The notes under the pieces were generated by a model. The model saw only the letters and a list, made by a program, of their open reading frames with translations. It was not told the origin of the DNA and searched no databases. This document shows positions 35,852 through 43,903 of a stretch of DNA of 64,000 bases, one piece after another. Both the position numbers and the translations under genes were made by a program. Position 1 is the first letter of the stretch. Each line of letters begins with the position of its first letter. Origin of the DNA: Lysobacter sp. S4-A87 (GTDB lineage: Bacteria > Pseudomonadota > Gammaproteobacteria > Xanthomonadales > Xanthomonadaceae); contig NZ_CP093341.1 of assembly GCF_022637455.1 (NCBI RefSeq), positions 3,038,001 through 3,102,000 on the forward strand. The letters are read 5' to 3'.

Positions 35852-36211
35852 ATGACCATCCATTCCCGCAAGCCGCTGCTCGCCGCCGTCGCACTGGTGG
35901 CCGCGCTGTCCGCTCCGCTCGCGTTCGCCCAGTCCGCTTCGCCGGCGCCGGCCGCCCAGGATGCCGCCGCTGCCCAGGCCGAACCTGCCTCGGCTGCGCC
36001 GACCGCTGCGCCGCAGAAGAAGAGCTGGTCCGACGTCGATTCCAACAAGGACGGCGCGCTGAGCAAGAACGAGGCCTCGACCGTCCCGGCCCTGGGCCAG
36101 GTCTTCGACCAGGCCGACTCCAACGCCGATGGCGCGCTCACGACCGACGAGTACAAGGCTTACGTGGCCAAGGTGCAGACCGCACCGGGCAAGAGCAAGA
36201 GCGGCGGCTGA
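35852..36211 (+). CDS. Exported EF-hand calcium-binding protein
   Basis: A 119-residue periplasmic protein. Signal peptide to about A26 (AFA-QS), an Ala/Pro/Gln-rich linker, then two EF-hand loops: DVDSNKDGALSKNE (about 62-75) and DQADSNADGALTTDE (about 86-100), both with the D-x-D/N-x-D-G pattern and terminal Glu. It probably binds calcium, as sensor or buffer. AGGAGA lies before the ATG at 35852, and a strong terminator follows. Confidence 0.88.
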   Translation: MTIHSRKPLLAAVALVAALSAPLAFAQSASPAPAAQDAAAAQAEPASAAPTAAPQKKSWSDVDSNKDGALSKNEASTVPALGQVFDQADSNADGALTTDEYKAYVAKVQTAPGKSKSGG

Positions 36212-36236
36212 GCCTGCCGGCAACACCTCTCCCACG

Positions 36237-36266
36237 ACAAGGGCGGCTTCGGCCGCCCTTGTTCTT
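36237..36266 (+). terminator. UUCG-loop terminator after the EF-hand gene
   Basis: ACAAGGGCGGC-TTCG-GCCGCCCTTGT forms an 11-base stem with a stable tetraloop, followed by TCTTT. It lies 25 bases after the stop codon. Confidence 0.85.
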
Positions 36267-36312
36267 TATGGGCATCGACCTGGGGCATCGACAGTTCCCT
36301 CATAATGCGCAC

Positions 36313-37026
36313 ATGAGTGACATCCAGCTGATCGGCTTCGACGCCGATGACACCCTCTGGCGCAGCCAGGACTACTTCGACCAGGCCCAGCTCGACTTCG
36401 AACGCATCGTCGGCGCGTACGTCGACCTGCACGACGCACGCGTGCTCGAACGACTGTACGAAGTCGAGAAGGGCAACATCGCCCTGTTCGGCTACGGCGT
36501 GAAAGGCATGGTGCTGTCGATGATCGAGGCCGCGGTCGACATCACCCAGTCGCGCATCAGCGCCCAGGACCTGCATCGCGTCGTCACCCTCGGCAAGGAC
36601 CTGCTGCGTCATCCGGTCGAACTTCTGCCCGGCATCCGCGAAGCGGTCGAAGCGATCGCCACCGAGTTCGACGTCGTGCTGATCACCAAGGGCGACCTGT
36701 TCCACCAGGAAGCGAAAGTGCGGCAGTGCGGCTTCGCCGAGTTGTTCCGCCGCATCGAGATCGTCAGCGAGAAGGACACCGCCACCTACGCGCGCCTGCT
36801 CGAAGAGTTCGATCTTCCCGCCGAGCGCTTCGTCATGGTCGGCAACTCGCTGCGCTCGGACATCGCCCCGGTGCTCGAACTCGGTGGCTGGGGCATCCAT
36901 GTCCCGTATCACACCAACTGGGTGCACGAGAACGAAGCCGACGTCGCCGACGATGCCCCGCGCCTGCGCCGCGTCGAGCACGCCGCCCAGCTCCCCGCCA
37001 TGATCCGCCACCTGGCAGCCCCCTGA
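36313..37026 (+). CDS. HAD-superfamily hydrolase
   Basis: A 237-residue phosphatase-like protein. Motif I is FDADDTLW with nucleophile D9 and D11; motif II is LITKGD (about 122-127); motif III lysine lies in the VSEKD region and motif IV is GNSLRSDIAPVLELGG (about 178-193). A helical cap sits between motifs I and II. It resembles YjjG/YigB-type HAD phosphatases acting on small metabolites; the substrate is not known. CATAAT at 36301-36306 lies six bases before the ATG, with no Shine-Dalgarno, so a leaderless mRNA is likely. Confidence 0.9.
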   Translation: MSDIQLIGFDADDTLWRSQDYFDQAQLDFERIVGAYVDLHDARVLERLYEVEKGNIALFGYGVKGMVLSMIEAAVDITQSRISAQDLHRVVTLGKDLLRHPVELLPGIREAVEAIATEFDVVLITKGDLFHQEAKVRQCGFAELFRRIEIVSEKDTATYARLLEEFDLPAERFVMVGNSLRSDIAPVLELGGWGIHVPYHTNWVHENEADVADDAPRLRRVEHAAQLPAMIRHLAAP

Positions 37027-37060
37027 CGTAGCCCGGGTAAGGCCAAGGGCCGCACCCGGG
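37027..37060. repeat. Dispersed palindromic repeat, variant in reverse orientation
   Basis: CGTAGCCCGGGTAAG and ACCCGGG flank a different 12-base centre. The outer parts equal the reverse complement of the element at 19363-19392 and 63710-63739. It begins directly after the stop codon of the HAD gene. Confidence 0.75.
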
Positions 37061-37209
37061 ACCACTCAACGCGTCGCTCGCCAGACGTCCCAACCCCAAC
37101 GCCAGCTAAGCGTCCACGGCGCCCCCCCGTTTCATTAAAAATCGGTTCACCCGCCTCACCTCATCTTGATGCCGTGCCCGCCGGGGGGTGGGCAACAAGG
37201 AGAATCAAG

Positions 37210-37683
37210 ATGGCTACCGTCCTTTCCCGCTGGATGGCTACCGTGGTGTTGGCCGCCGGCCTGGGTACGGTCGCAATGGCGCCGACGCCGGCACGTGCCG
37301 GCGATGGCGACGACTGGGCACGGGTGATCGTGGATGTCGCCGACGTGATCTATCACGGCGGTTATCCCTATTCCCGCTACGACCGCGGTTACCGCGATCG
37401 CCTGATCGTCGTCCACGACTACGGGCGCCCGAGGTACTACCGCCGCGTCTACCGTTCGGGTCCGCCTTACGGCAATGCCTACGGCTATTACAACAACAAC
37501 GGCAAGTGCAACAAGCACGGCAAGTGCACGACGCATTACTACGACGGTCGCTACGACCATCGCCGTGATCACGTCTACTACGACCGCGACCGCTACGACA
37601 ACCGCTACGACGGCAATCGTTACGTCCGCTACGACGACCGTTATCGCGACGACCGTCGCTACCGCCACCACGACGACGATTGA
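37210..37683 (+). CDS. Exported Tyr/Arg/Asp-rich low-complexity protein
   Basis: A 157-residue exported protein. Signal peptide to about A30 (ARA-GD); the rest is dominated by Tyr, Arg and Asp with motifs such as YYDRDRYDNRYD and DDRYRDDRRYRHHDDD, and one CNKHGKC pair near residue 100. Such sequences are likely unfolded, could bind metals or polyanions, and their tyrosines could be modified or cross-linked. AAGGAG precedes the ATG at 37210. A strong terminator follows. No known family can be named. Confidence 0.78.
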   Translation: MATVLSRWMATVVLAAGLGTVAMAPTPARAGDGDDWARVIVDVADVIYHGGYPYSRYDRGYRDRLIVVHDYGRPRYYRRVYRSGPPYGNAYGYYNNNGKCNKHGKCTTHYYDGRYDHRRDHVYYDRDRYDNRYDGNRYVRYDDRYRDDRRYRHHDDD

Positions 37684-37701
37684 TCGTCGCCTGGCTGGCC
37701 C

Positions 37702-37736
37702 CGGCAACGGCACCCCGATGGGTGCCGTTGCCGTTT
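37702..37736 (+). terminator. Terminator with a 14-base stem
   Basis: CGGCAACGGCACCC-CGAT-GGGTGCCGTTGCCG is a perfect 14-base stem with a 4-base loop, followed by TTT. It lies 18 bases after the stop codon of the Tyr-rich protein gene. Confidence 0.88.
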
Positions 37737-37876
37737 GTGGCGACGGGCCCCTCACGCCGCCTGCAGAAAACTCGTATAAATGCCCGGCAACCGCTTCCGC
37801 CCCGGGGGCGTGTTTTCAGAACCGGTTCACCGCAGCGCGCCCAGCATTCCCGCCAACGCAGTTGAGAACCCACCCC

Positions 37877-38539
37877 ATGAATTCCCAGTGGAAGTCGAGA
37901 TTTGCCGGGCTGTTCGTCGCCCTGGTTGGCTTGTCCAGCGCTGGCGCCGCTTCGGCCCAGGACTACACATACGGCTGGAATCCGCGCAGCGGCGACGTCT
38001 GGGTCGACACCTGGGCCAGCGACATGAACCGCTACGGCAGTCGCTACCGCGACCCGTTCGTCGACGAAATGGTGCGCTACTACGGCGCCCCGCGTGACCT
38101 GGTGACCGGCCTGCTGGTCGACCGCCGCTGGGCACCGGGCGACGTCTACCTGGCCTGTTCGATCGCATCGATCATCGGCCGGCCCTGCCGCTACGTTGTC
38201 GACATCTGGGAACGCGACCACGGCCAGGGCTGGGGCAATGTCGCCCAGGGCCTGGGCATCAAACCCGGTTCGGCGGAATTCCATCGCCTCAAGAAGGGCT
38301 TCGTGCCCAGCTACGACCGCTGGGGCCGCACGATCACCATCGACTCCGATCTGGAACGCGACTTCCCGGGTCGCGGCAAGGGCGCGCAGGGCAAGTCGAG
38401 CAAGGGCAAGCCGGCACAGGCGTCGACGGGCAACGGCAAGTCCAAGGGCACCAGCCAGGGGCAGGGCAAGGGTGCGAGCCAGGGCAAGGGCCAGGGTGCC
38501 AAGGACAACGGCAAGAGCAAGGGCAACGACAAACACTGA
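37877..38539 (+). CDS. Exported protein with Lys/Gly/Gln-rich tail
   Basis: A 220-residue exported protein. Signal peptide to about A27 (ASA-QD), a globular domain of about 140 residues with two cysteines (YLACSIASIIGRPCRYVVD) likely forming a disulfide, then a C-terminal 60 residues made of Lys, Gly, Gln and Ser (KGxSQGQGKG style). The tail is basic and disordered, suited to bind acidic polymers or the cell surface. A -10-like TATAAA lies near 37775. Function unknown. Confidence 0.75.
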   Translation: MNSQWKSRFAGLFVALVGLSSAGAASAQDYTYGWNPRSGDVWVDTWASDMNRYGSRYRDPFVDEMVRYYGAPRDLVTGLLVDRRWAPGDVYLACSIASIIGRPCRYVVDIWERDHGQGWGNVAQGLGIKPGSAEFHRLKKGFVPSYDRWGRTITIDSDLERDFPGRGKGAQGKSSKGKPAQASTGNGKSKGTSQGQGKGASQGKGQGAKDNGKSKGNDKH

Positions 38540-38574
38540 TAGGTTGCCGCCGTGGGCAGCACTATCATGGCGGC

Positions 38575-39063
38575 ATGAGCGACCCATCCCCCATCCGCAT
38601 CGTCGACTACGCACCGCGTTGGCGTGACGACTTCGCCAAGCTCAATATTGAGTGGCTCGAACGCTGGTTCACGGTCGAGCCGATCGACCGTGAAGTGCTC
38701 GGCGACCCCGAGACACACATCCTCGCCAATGGCGGCCACGTACTGTTCGCCATCGACGCCGACGATCGCGCCGTTGGCACGGTCGCCCTCAAGTGCGAAT
38801 CCGAAGGCGTATACGAGCTGACCAAGATGGCCGTCGCGCCGGAACAGCGCGGTGCCGGTGTCGGTCGACTGCTGATGCACGGTGCGATCGATGCCTTCAA
38901 GGCGCGTAACGGCCACGAGCTGTTCCTGGAATCGAGCAGGAAACTCGGCCCGGCATTGGCGCTGTACGAAAGCGTCGGCTTCCGCCATTACCCCGCGCCG
39001 CGCCCGGGCTCGCACTACGCGCGGGCGGATGTGTACATGGTGTGGGAGCCCGCGGCGTCCTGA
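38575..39063 (+). CDS. GNAT-family N-acetyltransferase
   Basis: A 162-residue acetyltransferase. The acetyl-CoA loop reads VAPEQRGAGVGRLLMHGAI (about 85-103) after the strand YELTKMAV; the final part ALYESVGFRHYP is the usual beta-6/7 region. Substrate unknown. TATCAT at 38563-38568 sits six bases before the ATG, no Shine-Dalgarno is present, and the mRNA is probably leaderless. Confidence 0.9.
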   Translation: MSDPSPIRIVDYAPRWRDDFAKLNIEWLERWFTVEPIDREVLGDPETHILANGGHVLFAIDADDRAVGTVALKCESEGVYELTKMAVAPEQRGAGVGRLLMHGAIDAFKARNGHELFLESSRKLGPALALYESVGFRHYPAPRPGSHYARADVYMVWEPAAS

Positions 39064-39101
39064 GCCGGGGCTCAGCCGGCGGGCCTTACAATGCCCCGCA
39101 A

Positions 39102-40112
39102 ATGACCCGCGCCCCCGCCATCCCGCCGCTGCAGCTGCGCCTCTCCGTCGCCCCGATGATGGACTGGACCGACAGCCACTGCCGTGTCTTCCACCGTCTG
39201 CTGGCCCCGCATGCCCGGCTCTACACCGAGATGGTGCACGCCAATGCGGTGATCCACGGCGACCGCCCGCGGCTGCTGGCGATGGACCCGATCGAACACC
39301 CGGTCGCGCTGCAGCTGGGTGGCAGCGAGCCGGAGCTGCTGGCGCAGGCTGCACGCATCGGCGCCGAGTGGGGGTTCGACGAGGTCAACCTCAACTGCGG
39401 CTGCCCGTCCGACCGCGTCCAGGCCGGCCGCTTCGGCGCCTGCCTGATGCGTGAGCCGCAGCTGGTCGCCGACAGCGTCGCGGCGATGGTCGCAAGCTGC
39501 GACGTGCCGGTGACGGTGAAGTGCCGTCTCGGCGTCGACGACGACCACGACTGGGACCACTTCCTGTCCTTCATCGACACCGTGGCCGATGCCGGTTGCC
39601 GCATGTTCGTCATCCACGCGCGCAATGCCTGGCTGAAAGGTCTGTCGCCGAAAGAGAACCGCGAAGTGCCGCCGCTGCGCTACGACTGGGCCTATCAGCT
39701 CAAGCGCGAGCGGCCGCAGTTGCAGATCGTGGTCAATGGCGGCATCGCCAGCCAGGCCGAGGCCACCGCGCACCTGGAGCACACCGACGGTGCGATGCTC
39801 GGTCGCGCCGCCTACCACGACCCGTACCTGCTGCATCAGCTCGACGTGGCCTGGTTCGGTGGCGAGGTGCGCAGCCGTGCCGAGCTCTTGCGCTCGATGC
39901 GGCCCTACATCGAGGACCAGCTGGCGCGCGGCGTATACCTCAAGCACATCACGCGCCACCTGCTCGGCTTGTTTGCCGGCGAGCGCGGTGGCCGCGCGTT
40001 CCGTCAGGTGCTGAGCGAGGGCGCGCACAAGCCGGGAGCGGACTGGTCGCTGATCGAGCAGGCACTGGCGCTGACCGAGTCGTTCGCCGCCGAGCAGGCG
40101 GGCGCCGCATGA
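39102..40112 (+). CDS. dusA: tRNA-dihydrouridine(20/20a) synthase DusA
   Basis: A 336-residue FMN enzyme that reduces uridine 20/20a in the tRNA D-loop. SVAPMMDWTDSHCR (15-28) is the DusA N-terminal flavin motif; NLNCGCPSDRVQ (97-108) holds the catalytic cysteine (C101), and VIHARNAWLKGLSPKENR with VNGGI complete the family pattern. Length fits E. coli DusA (about 330). TACAAT at 39087-39092 is nine bases before the ATG, so the start is probably leaderless. The gene overlaps the next by four bases. Confidence 0.96.
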   Translation: MTRAPAIPPLQLRLSVAPMMDWTDSHCRVFHRLLAPHARLYTEMVHANAVIHGDRPRLLAMDPIEHPVALQLGGSEPELLAQAARIGAEWGFDEVNLNCGCPSDRVQAGRFGACLMREPQLVADSVAAMVASCDVPVTVKCRLGVDDDHDWDHFLSFIDTVADAGCRMFVIHARNAWLKGLSPKENREVPPLRYDWAYQLKRERPQLQIVVNGGIASQAEATAHLEHTDGAMLGRAAYHDPYLLHQLDVAWFGGEVRSRAELLRSMRPYIEDQLARGVYLKHITRHLLGLFAGERGGRAFRQVLSEGAHKPGADWSLIEQALALTESFAAEQAGAA

Positions 40113-41020
40113 TCACCCGCGACGTCGCCGGATTCCTCGCGACCGCCCGCGCCACGCACGCCGACTTCGGTCCCGCGACCGCACGCGCTGCCTTCCTGGT
40201 CGCGCCCGATGGCTTCCGCCTCGCCGAGCAGTCTGCCGTGGACAATCGCTACATGGCGCAGGCCGCCGGCTTCGATGCTGCACGCGCCAGTGCCGAGCAC
40301 CGCGAGCTGCATCGCGCGCTGTCGCAGGTATTGCCGACGGTCTGCTTCGCCGGTGATCCGGAAACGCCCGACGCGCTGTTCCCCAACAACGTCTTCGCCA
40401 CCGCCGCCGGCCGCTACGTCGTCGGACGCATGCGTCACCCGGTGCGCCAGCGCGAAGCCTCCCGTGCCGACATTCGTGCCTTCTTCGGTGGCGTGCTCGA
40501 CTACGCCGAGATCGACCTGTCGACCCAGCCGCACCCGTGCGAGCTGACCGGTGCGCTGGTGATCGACCGCGCCCGCGGCCTCGGCTTCTGCGGCCTGTCT
40601 GAGCGCTGTGACGAGACCGGTGCCCGGCTCATGTACGAAGCCCTCGGCCTGCGTGCCACCTTGATGTTCGACCTGGCCCCCGGCGAGTACCACACCAATG
40701 TGGTGCTCGCGATCCTGGCCGGGCGCGCGGCACTGGTATGTGCCGGGGGCTTCGCCGACCAAGCGGTGGTCGAGGCCATAGTCGACTTCTATGCGCCGCA
40801 CGCGCTGCAGCTGTCCCCGGCCGAGCATGCCGCCTTCGCCGGCAATGCCATCGCCCTGTCCGACGACGCGGTGTGGATGAGCGCGCAGGCGGCCGCGGCC
40901 CTCAGCGGCCCCCATCGGGAGGCCCTGGCTGCGGCGGGCTTCGGTCTGCGCAGTATCGGCCTGGATGCGATCGAAGCCGGCGGTGGATCGCTGCGCTGCT
41001 GCGTCGGCGAAATCTACTGA
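40109..41020 (+). CDS. ctlX: CtlX-like amidinotransferase-fold hydrolase
   Basis: A 303-residue protein of the guanidino-group modifying superfamily (arginine deiminase, dimethylarginine dimethylaminohydrolase, CtlX). Visible are PNNVFATAAG (about 92-101), HPCELTGALVIDRARG with the substrate-binding acid, EYHTNVVLAI carrying the catalytic histidine, and the C-terminal GGGSLRCCVGEIY with the nucleophilic cysteine. It probably hydrolyses citrulline- or arginine-like compounds; which is unknown. It starts within the dusA stop codon (ATGA). Arginase is encoded 16 kb away, without an operon link. Confidence 0.82.
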   Translation: MITRDVAGFLATARATHADFGPATARAAFLVAPDGFRLAEQSAVDNRYMAQAAGFDAARASAEHRELHRALSQVLPTVCFAGDPETPDALFPNNVFATAAGRYVVGRMRHPVRQREASRADIRAFFGGVLDYAEIDLSTQPHPCELTGALVIDRARGLGFCGLSERCDETGARLMYEALGLRATLMFDLAPGEYHTNVVLAILAGRAALVCAGGFADQAVVEAIVDFYAPHALQLSPAEHAAFAGNAIALSDDAVWMSAQAAAALSGPHREALAAAGFGLRSIGLDAIEAGGGSLRCCVGEIY

Positions 41021-41191
41021 GAGCCACTGGCAACGGCGCTGGGCCTGAATCCCGGCCACGGCGTGATGGAAAAGTTCAGACCGGATTCACCGCATCGTTC
41101 CGAGAATGCACTCTCGTCGCACGATCGTGCGATATTGCCCAGTTGAGCTTGCCTCAAGAGCTCGCCCCCGCAAGAGCCGCCTGCACCGAGC

Positions 41192-41581
41192 ATGATGACG
41201 TTGATACGCCGACCCTTCGCCCTGCTGTTGCTTGCCACCCTGGTGGTCGCGGGCGGCGATGCATTGGCGCAGGATAGGGGTCAGGGTCAGGGCGGTGGAC
41301 GTGGCCAGGACCGGGGCGGTCAAGGCCAGGACCGTGGCGGCCAGGACAGGGGCCACGACCGCAGTTCCGATCGCCAGGAGTTGTCCGATTCGGTGCGCCG
41401 GGTCGAACGCCGGACCGGCGGCCAGGTGCTGAGCGCGGAGCGGGTGCCGTACGATGGTCGCGATGTGAATCGCGTCAAAGTGGTCGATTCCAGCGGTCGG
41501 GTAAGGATCTACATGGACGACCCGCAGACGCGTGACCGCGGCCGCGACCGTGACGAACCTACACGCCGCGACGACGACTGA
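41192..41581 (+). CDS. Exported PepSY-like small protein with Gly/Gln/Arg/Asp repeats
   Basis: A 129-residue exported protein: signal peptide to about A26 (ALA-QD), a repetitive GQDRGGQ stretch (about 27-60), and a C-terminal PepSY-like module (VRRVERRTGGQVLSAERVPYD, VNRVKVVDSSGRVRIYMDD). Small PepSY proteins often lie in front of PhoP/PhoQ-like genes and are thought to tune the sensor in the periplasm. The response regulator gene follows 73 bases downstream. ATG at 41192 or 41195. Confidence 0.8.
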   Translation: MMTLIRRPFALLLLATLVVAGGDALAQDRGQGQGGGRGQDRGGQGQDRGGQDRGHDRSSDRQELSDSVRRVERRTGGQVLSAERVPYDGRDVNRVKVVDSSGRVRIYMDDPQTRDRGRDRDEPTRRDDD

Positions 41582-41654
41582 ACCGCCACGCTCTGGCCAG
41601 CCCGCCCCGGCGACGGGGAGCGGCCGAGACAGAACGACAGACATTGGAGTCCAC

Positions 41655-42338
41655 ATGCGAATTCTGCTGGTCGAAGACGAAGCTCCTCTGCGCGAGACCC
41701 TGGCAGCCCGGCTGAAGCGGGAAGGCTTCGCGGTCGATGCCGCGCAGGACGGCGAGGAAGGCCTCTACATGGGCCGCGAAGTCCCGTTCGACCTGGGCAT
41801 CATCGATCTCGGCCTGCCCAAGATGTCGGGCATGGAGCTGATCAAGGCGCTGCGCGACGAGGGCAAGAAATTCCCGGTGCTGATCCTGACGGCGCGTTCG
41901 AGCTGGCAGGACAAGGTCGAGGGCCTCAAGCAGGGCGCCGACGACTACCTGGTCAAGCCCTTCCACATCGAGGAACTGCTGGCCCGCCTCAACGCCCTGG
42001 TGCGTCGCGCCGCCGGCTGGAGCAAGCCGACCCTGGAGTGCGGCCCGGTCGTGCTCGACCTTGCCGCGCAGACGGTAAGCGTCGCCGGCAGCAACGTCGA
42101 CCTGACGAGCTACGAGTACAAGGTGCTGGAGTACCTGATGATGCACGCCGGCGAGCTGGTCTCGAAGGCCGACCTGACCGAGCACATCTACCAGCAGGAC
42201 TTCGACCGCGACTCCAACGTGCTGGAGGTCTTCATCGGCCGCCTGCGCAAGAAGCTCGACCCGGACGGCGCGCTCAAGCCGATCGAGACCGTGCGCGGCC
42301 GCGGCTACCGCTTCGCCATCGCGCGCAGCGGGGACTGA
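41655..42338 (+). CDS. phoP: PhoP-like response regulator (OmpR family)
   Basis: A 227-residue two-component regulator. The receiver domain has D7/E8 acid pair region (LLVEDE), phosphoacceptor D51 (IIDLGLP), T81-region (LILTARS) and K103-region (YLVKPFH); the C-terminal winged helix shows TSYEYKVLEYLM, NVLEVFIGRLRKKL and RGRGYRF. The sequence style is that of Xanthomonas PhoP. It is followed by its likely kinase 158 bases downstream. Symbol by similarity of both partners to PhoP/PhoQ. Confidence 0.92.
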   Translation: MRILLVEDEAPLRETLAARLKREGFAVDAAQDGEEGLYMGREVPFDLGIIDLGLPKMSGMELIKALRDEGKKFPVLILTARSSWQDKVEGLKQGADDYLVKPFHIEELLARLNALVRRAAGWSKPTLECGPVVLDLAAQTVSVAGSNVDLTSYEYKVLEYLMMHAGELVSKADLTEHIYQQDFDRDSNVLEVFIGRLRKKLDPDGALKPIETVRGRGYRFAIARSGD

Positions 42339-42443
42339 CTGCTCGCCCGCAACGCAGCCGCTGGCAGGGATCTGATGACAGGGGCGCGCCGCGCGACGGC
42401 GAGTGATCGCCATCGCGCGGTAGCGTTAGTACGCTTGCGCTAC

Positions 42444-42500
42444 ATGTCGACTCCCCAGCCCGCGCCGTCCGCACCCATGAGTCGGGGACCGCGCCCATGA
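42444..42500 (+). CDS. Putative 18-codon upstream reading frame coupled to the kinase gene
   Basis: An ATG-initiated frame of 18 codons (MSTPQPAPSAPMSRGPRP) ends with TGA inside the start codon of the kinase gene (ATGA at 42497-42500). A weak -10-like TACGCT lies eight bases before its ATG, with no Shine-Dalgarno. The kinase start also lacks a good Shine-Dalgarno, so re-initiation after this frame is plausible. It may also be chance. Confidence 0.35.
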   Translation: MSTPQPAPSAPMSRGPRP

Positions 42501-43894
42501 GCTGGGGCCAGCCGCGTTCATTGCAGGCCCGGCAGCTGCTGGGCGCCAGCCTGGGCCTGATCGCCTTCCTGGCGCTGGCCGGCTACGCGCTCGACCGCGC
42601 CTTCCTGGAAACCGCCGAAAGCAACATGCGCCAGCGCCTGCGCAGCCTGGCGCTGGCCTATGTCGCCGGCGGTGAGTTCGCCCGCAATGGCGAGTTCATC
42701 CCGCCCTACGAAACAGTCGATCCGCGCCTGGACCGTCCCGGCAGCGGCCTGTATGCCGAAGTGATCCTGCCCAACGGCCACTGGGATTCGGCCTCGGCGC
42801 AGGGGCCGTCGTTGCCGGCCGGGCAGATGCTGGAAGCCAACCAGGAGCACTTCGAAGGACCGCTGCCGATCACCGAGATCAACGGCCAGCCCGGCGAGGC
42901 CTACCGCTACGGCCGCGGCCTGATCTGGAGCGCCGGTGGCGATGCCAAGTCGGAGTTCCCGTACACGATCTACATCCTCGAAGACACCACCGCGCTCAGC
43001 CGCCAGGTCAGCGTGTTCCGCCAGGCGTTGTGGCGCTACCTCGGCGGCGCCGGTTTCATCCTGATGCTGTTGCAGGCCGTGGTGCTGCGCTGGAGCCTGC
43101 GCCCGCTGCGACGCGTCATCGACGAACTCAAGAAGGTGCAGCGCGGTGTGGCATCGCGAATGAGCGGCCGCCATCCGCGCGAACTCGAACCGCTGACCGA
43201 GAGCATCAACGCCTTCATCGAGAGCGAGCGCGAGAACCTCGACCGCCAGCGCAACACGCTGGCCGACCTTGCGCACAGCCTGAAGACACCGCTTGCCGTG
43301 TTGCGCGCGCGCGCCGGCGAGGACATCTCCGCCGCAGAGCTGCGCGAGGAAGTCGACATCCAGGTTCGACGCATGAGCGACCTGGTCTCGTACCAGCTGG
43401 CGCGCGCGGCGCGATCGGGCCACATGCTGTTCGCCGCTCCGCTGGAAATCGAACCGTATGCCGACCAGATCGTGCGCAGCCTGGAAAAGATCTACGCCGC
43501 CAAGGGCGTGCTGTGCGAGTTCGATATCGAGGAAGGCGTGAAGTTCTACGGCGAGCCGGGCGACCTGCAGGAAGTGCTCGGCAACCTGATCGAGAACGCC
43601 TTCAAGTGGGCGCACTCACGCGTGCTGCTCACCGCCAAGCGCGGCGAGATCGCACCCAACCGCCGCCCGGGTCTGCTGCTCGCCGTCGACGATGACGGCC
43701 CCGGTGTGCCGGAGGACAAGATCGACCTGGTGCTGCAGCGTGGCGTGCGCGGCGATGAGCGCGTACAGGGCCACGGCATCGGCCTGGCGACCGTGCTCGA
43801 CGTGGTGCGCAGTTATCGCGGCACGCTGGATGTCAGCCGCTCGAAGGAGCTCGGCGGTGCGCGCTTCGAAGTCGTGTTGCCACCGGGCCTGTAA
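42497..43894 (+). CDS. phoQ: PhoQ-like sensor histidine kinase
   Basis: A 465-residue membrane kinase. Membrane helices at about 13-35 and 178-198 enclose a periplasmic sensor of about 140 residues; HAMP-like linker about 199-250; phosphoacceptor H260 in DLAHSLKTPLAVL; ATPase domain with N box (NLIENAFKWAHS), DDDGPGVPEDK and GHGIGLATV. The H-box SLKTPL is typical of PhoQ. It phosphorylates the regulator encoded just upstream; the signal (divalent cations or peptides in relatives) is unknown here. It is convergent with mtfA, nine bases apart. Confidence 0.93.
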   Translation: MSWGQPRSLQARQLLGASLGLIAFLALAGYALDRAFLETAESNMRQRLRSLALAYVAGGEFARNGEFIPPYETVDPRLDRPGSGLYAEVILPNGHWDSASAQGPSLPAGQMLEANQEHFEGPLPITEINGQPGEAYRYGRGLIWSAGGDAKSEFPYTIYILEDTTALSRQVSVFRQALWRYLGGAGFILMLLQAVVLRWSLRPLRRVIDELKKVQRGVASRMSGRHPRELEPLTESINAFIESERENLDRQRNTLADLAHSLKTPLAVLRARAGEDISAAELREEVDIQVRRMSDLVSYQLARAARSGHMLFAAPLEIEPYADQIVRSLEKIYAAKGVLCEFDIEEGVKFYGEPGDLQEVLGNLIENAFKWAHSRVLLTAKRGEIAPNRRPGLLLAVDDDGPGVPEDKIDLVLQRGVRGDERVQGHGIGLATVLDVVRSYRGTLDVSRSKELGGARFEVVLPPGL

Positions 43895-43903
43895 AGCGCG
43901 CCG

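Noticed and set aside
42420-42443. GTAGCG...CGCTAC inverted ends before the kinase gene as a further xyl-box
   Set aside because: The core TAGCGCTA is absent and the arms are 12 bases apart, unlike the compact palindromes at 3605 and 3775.
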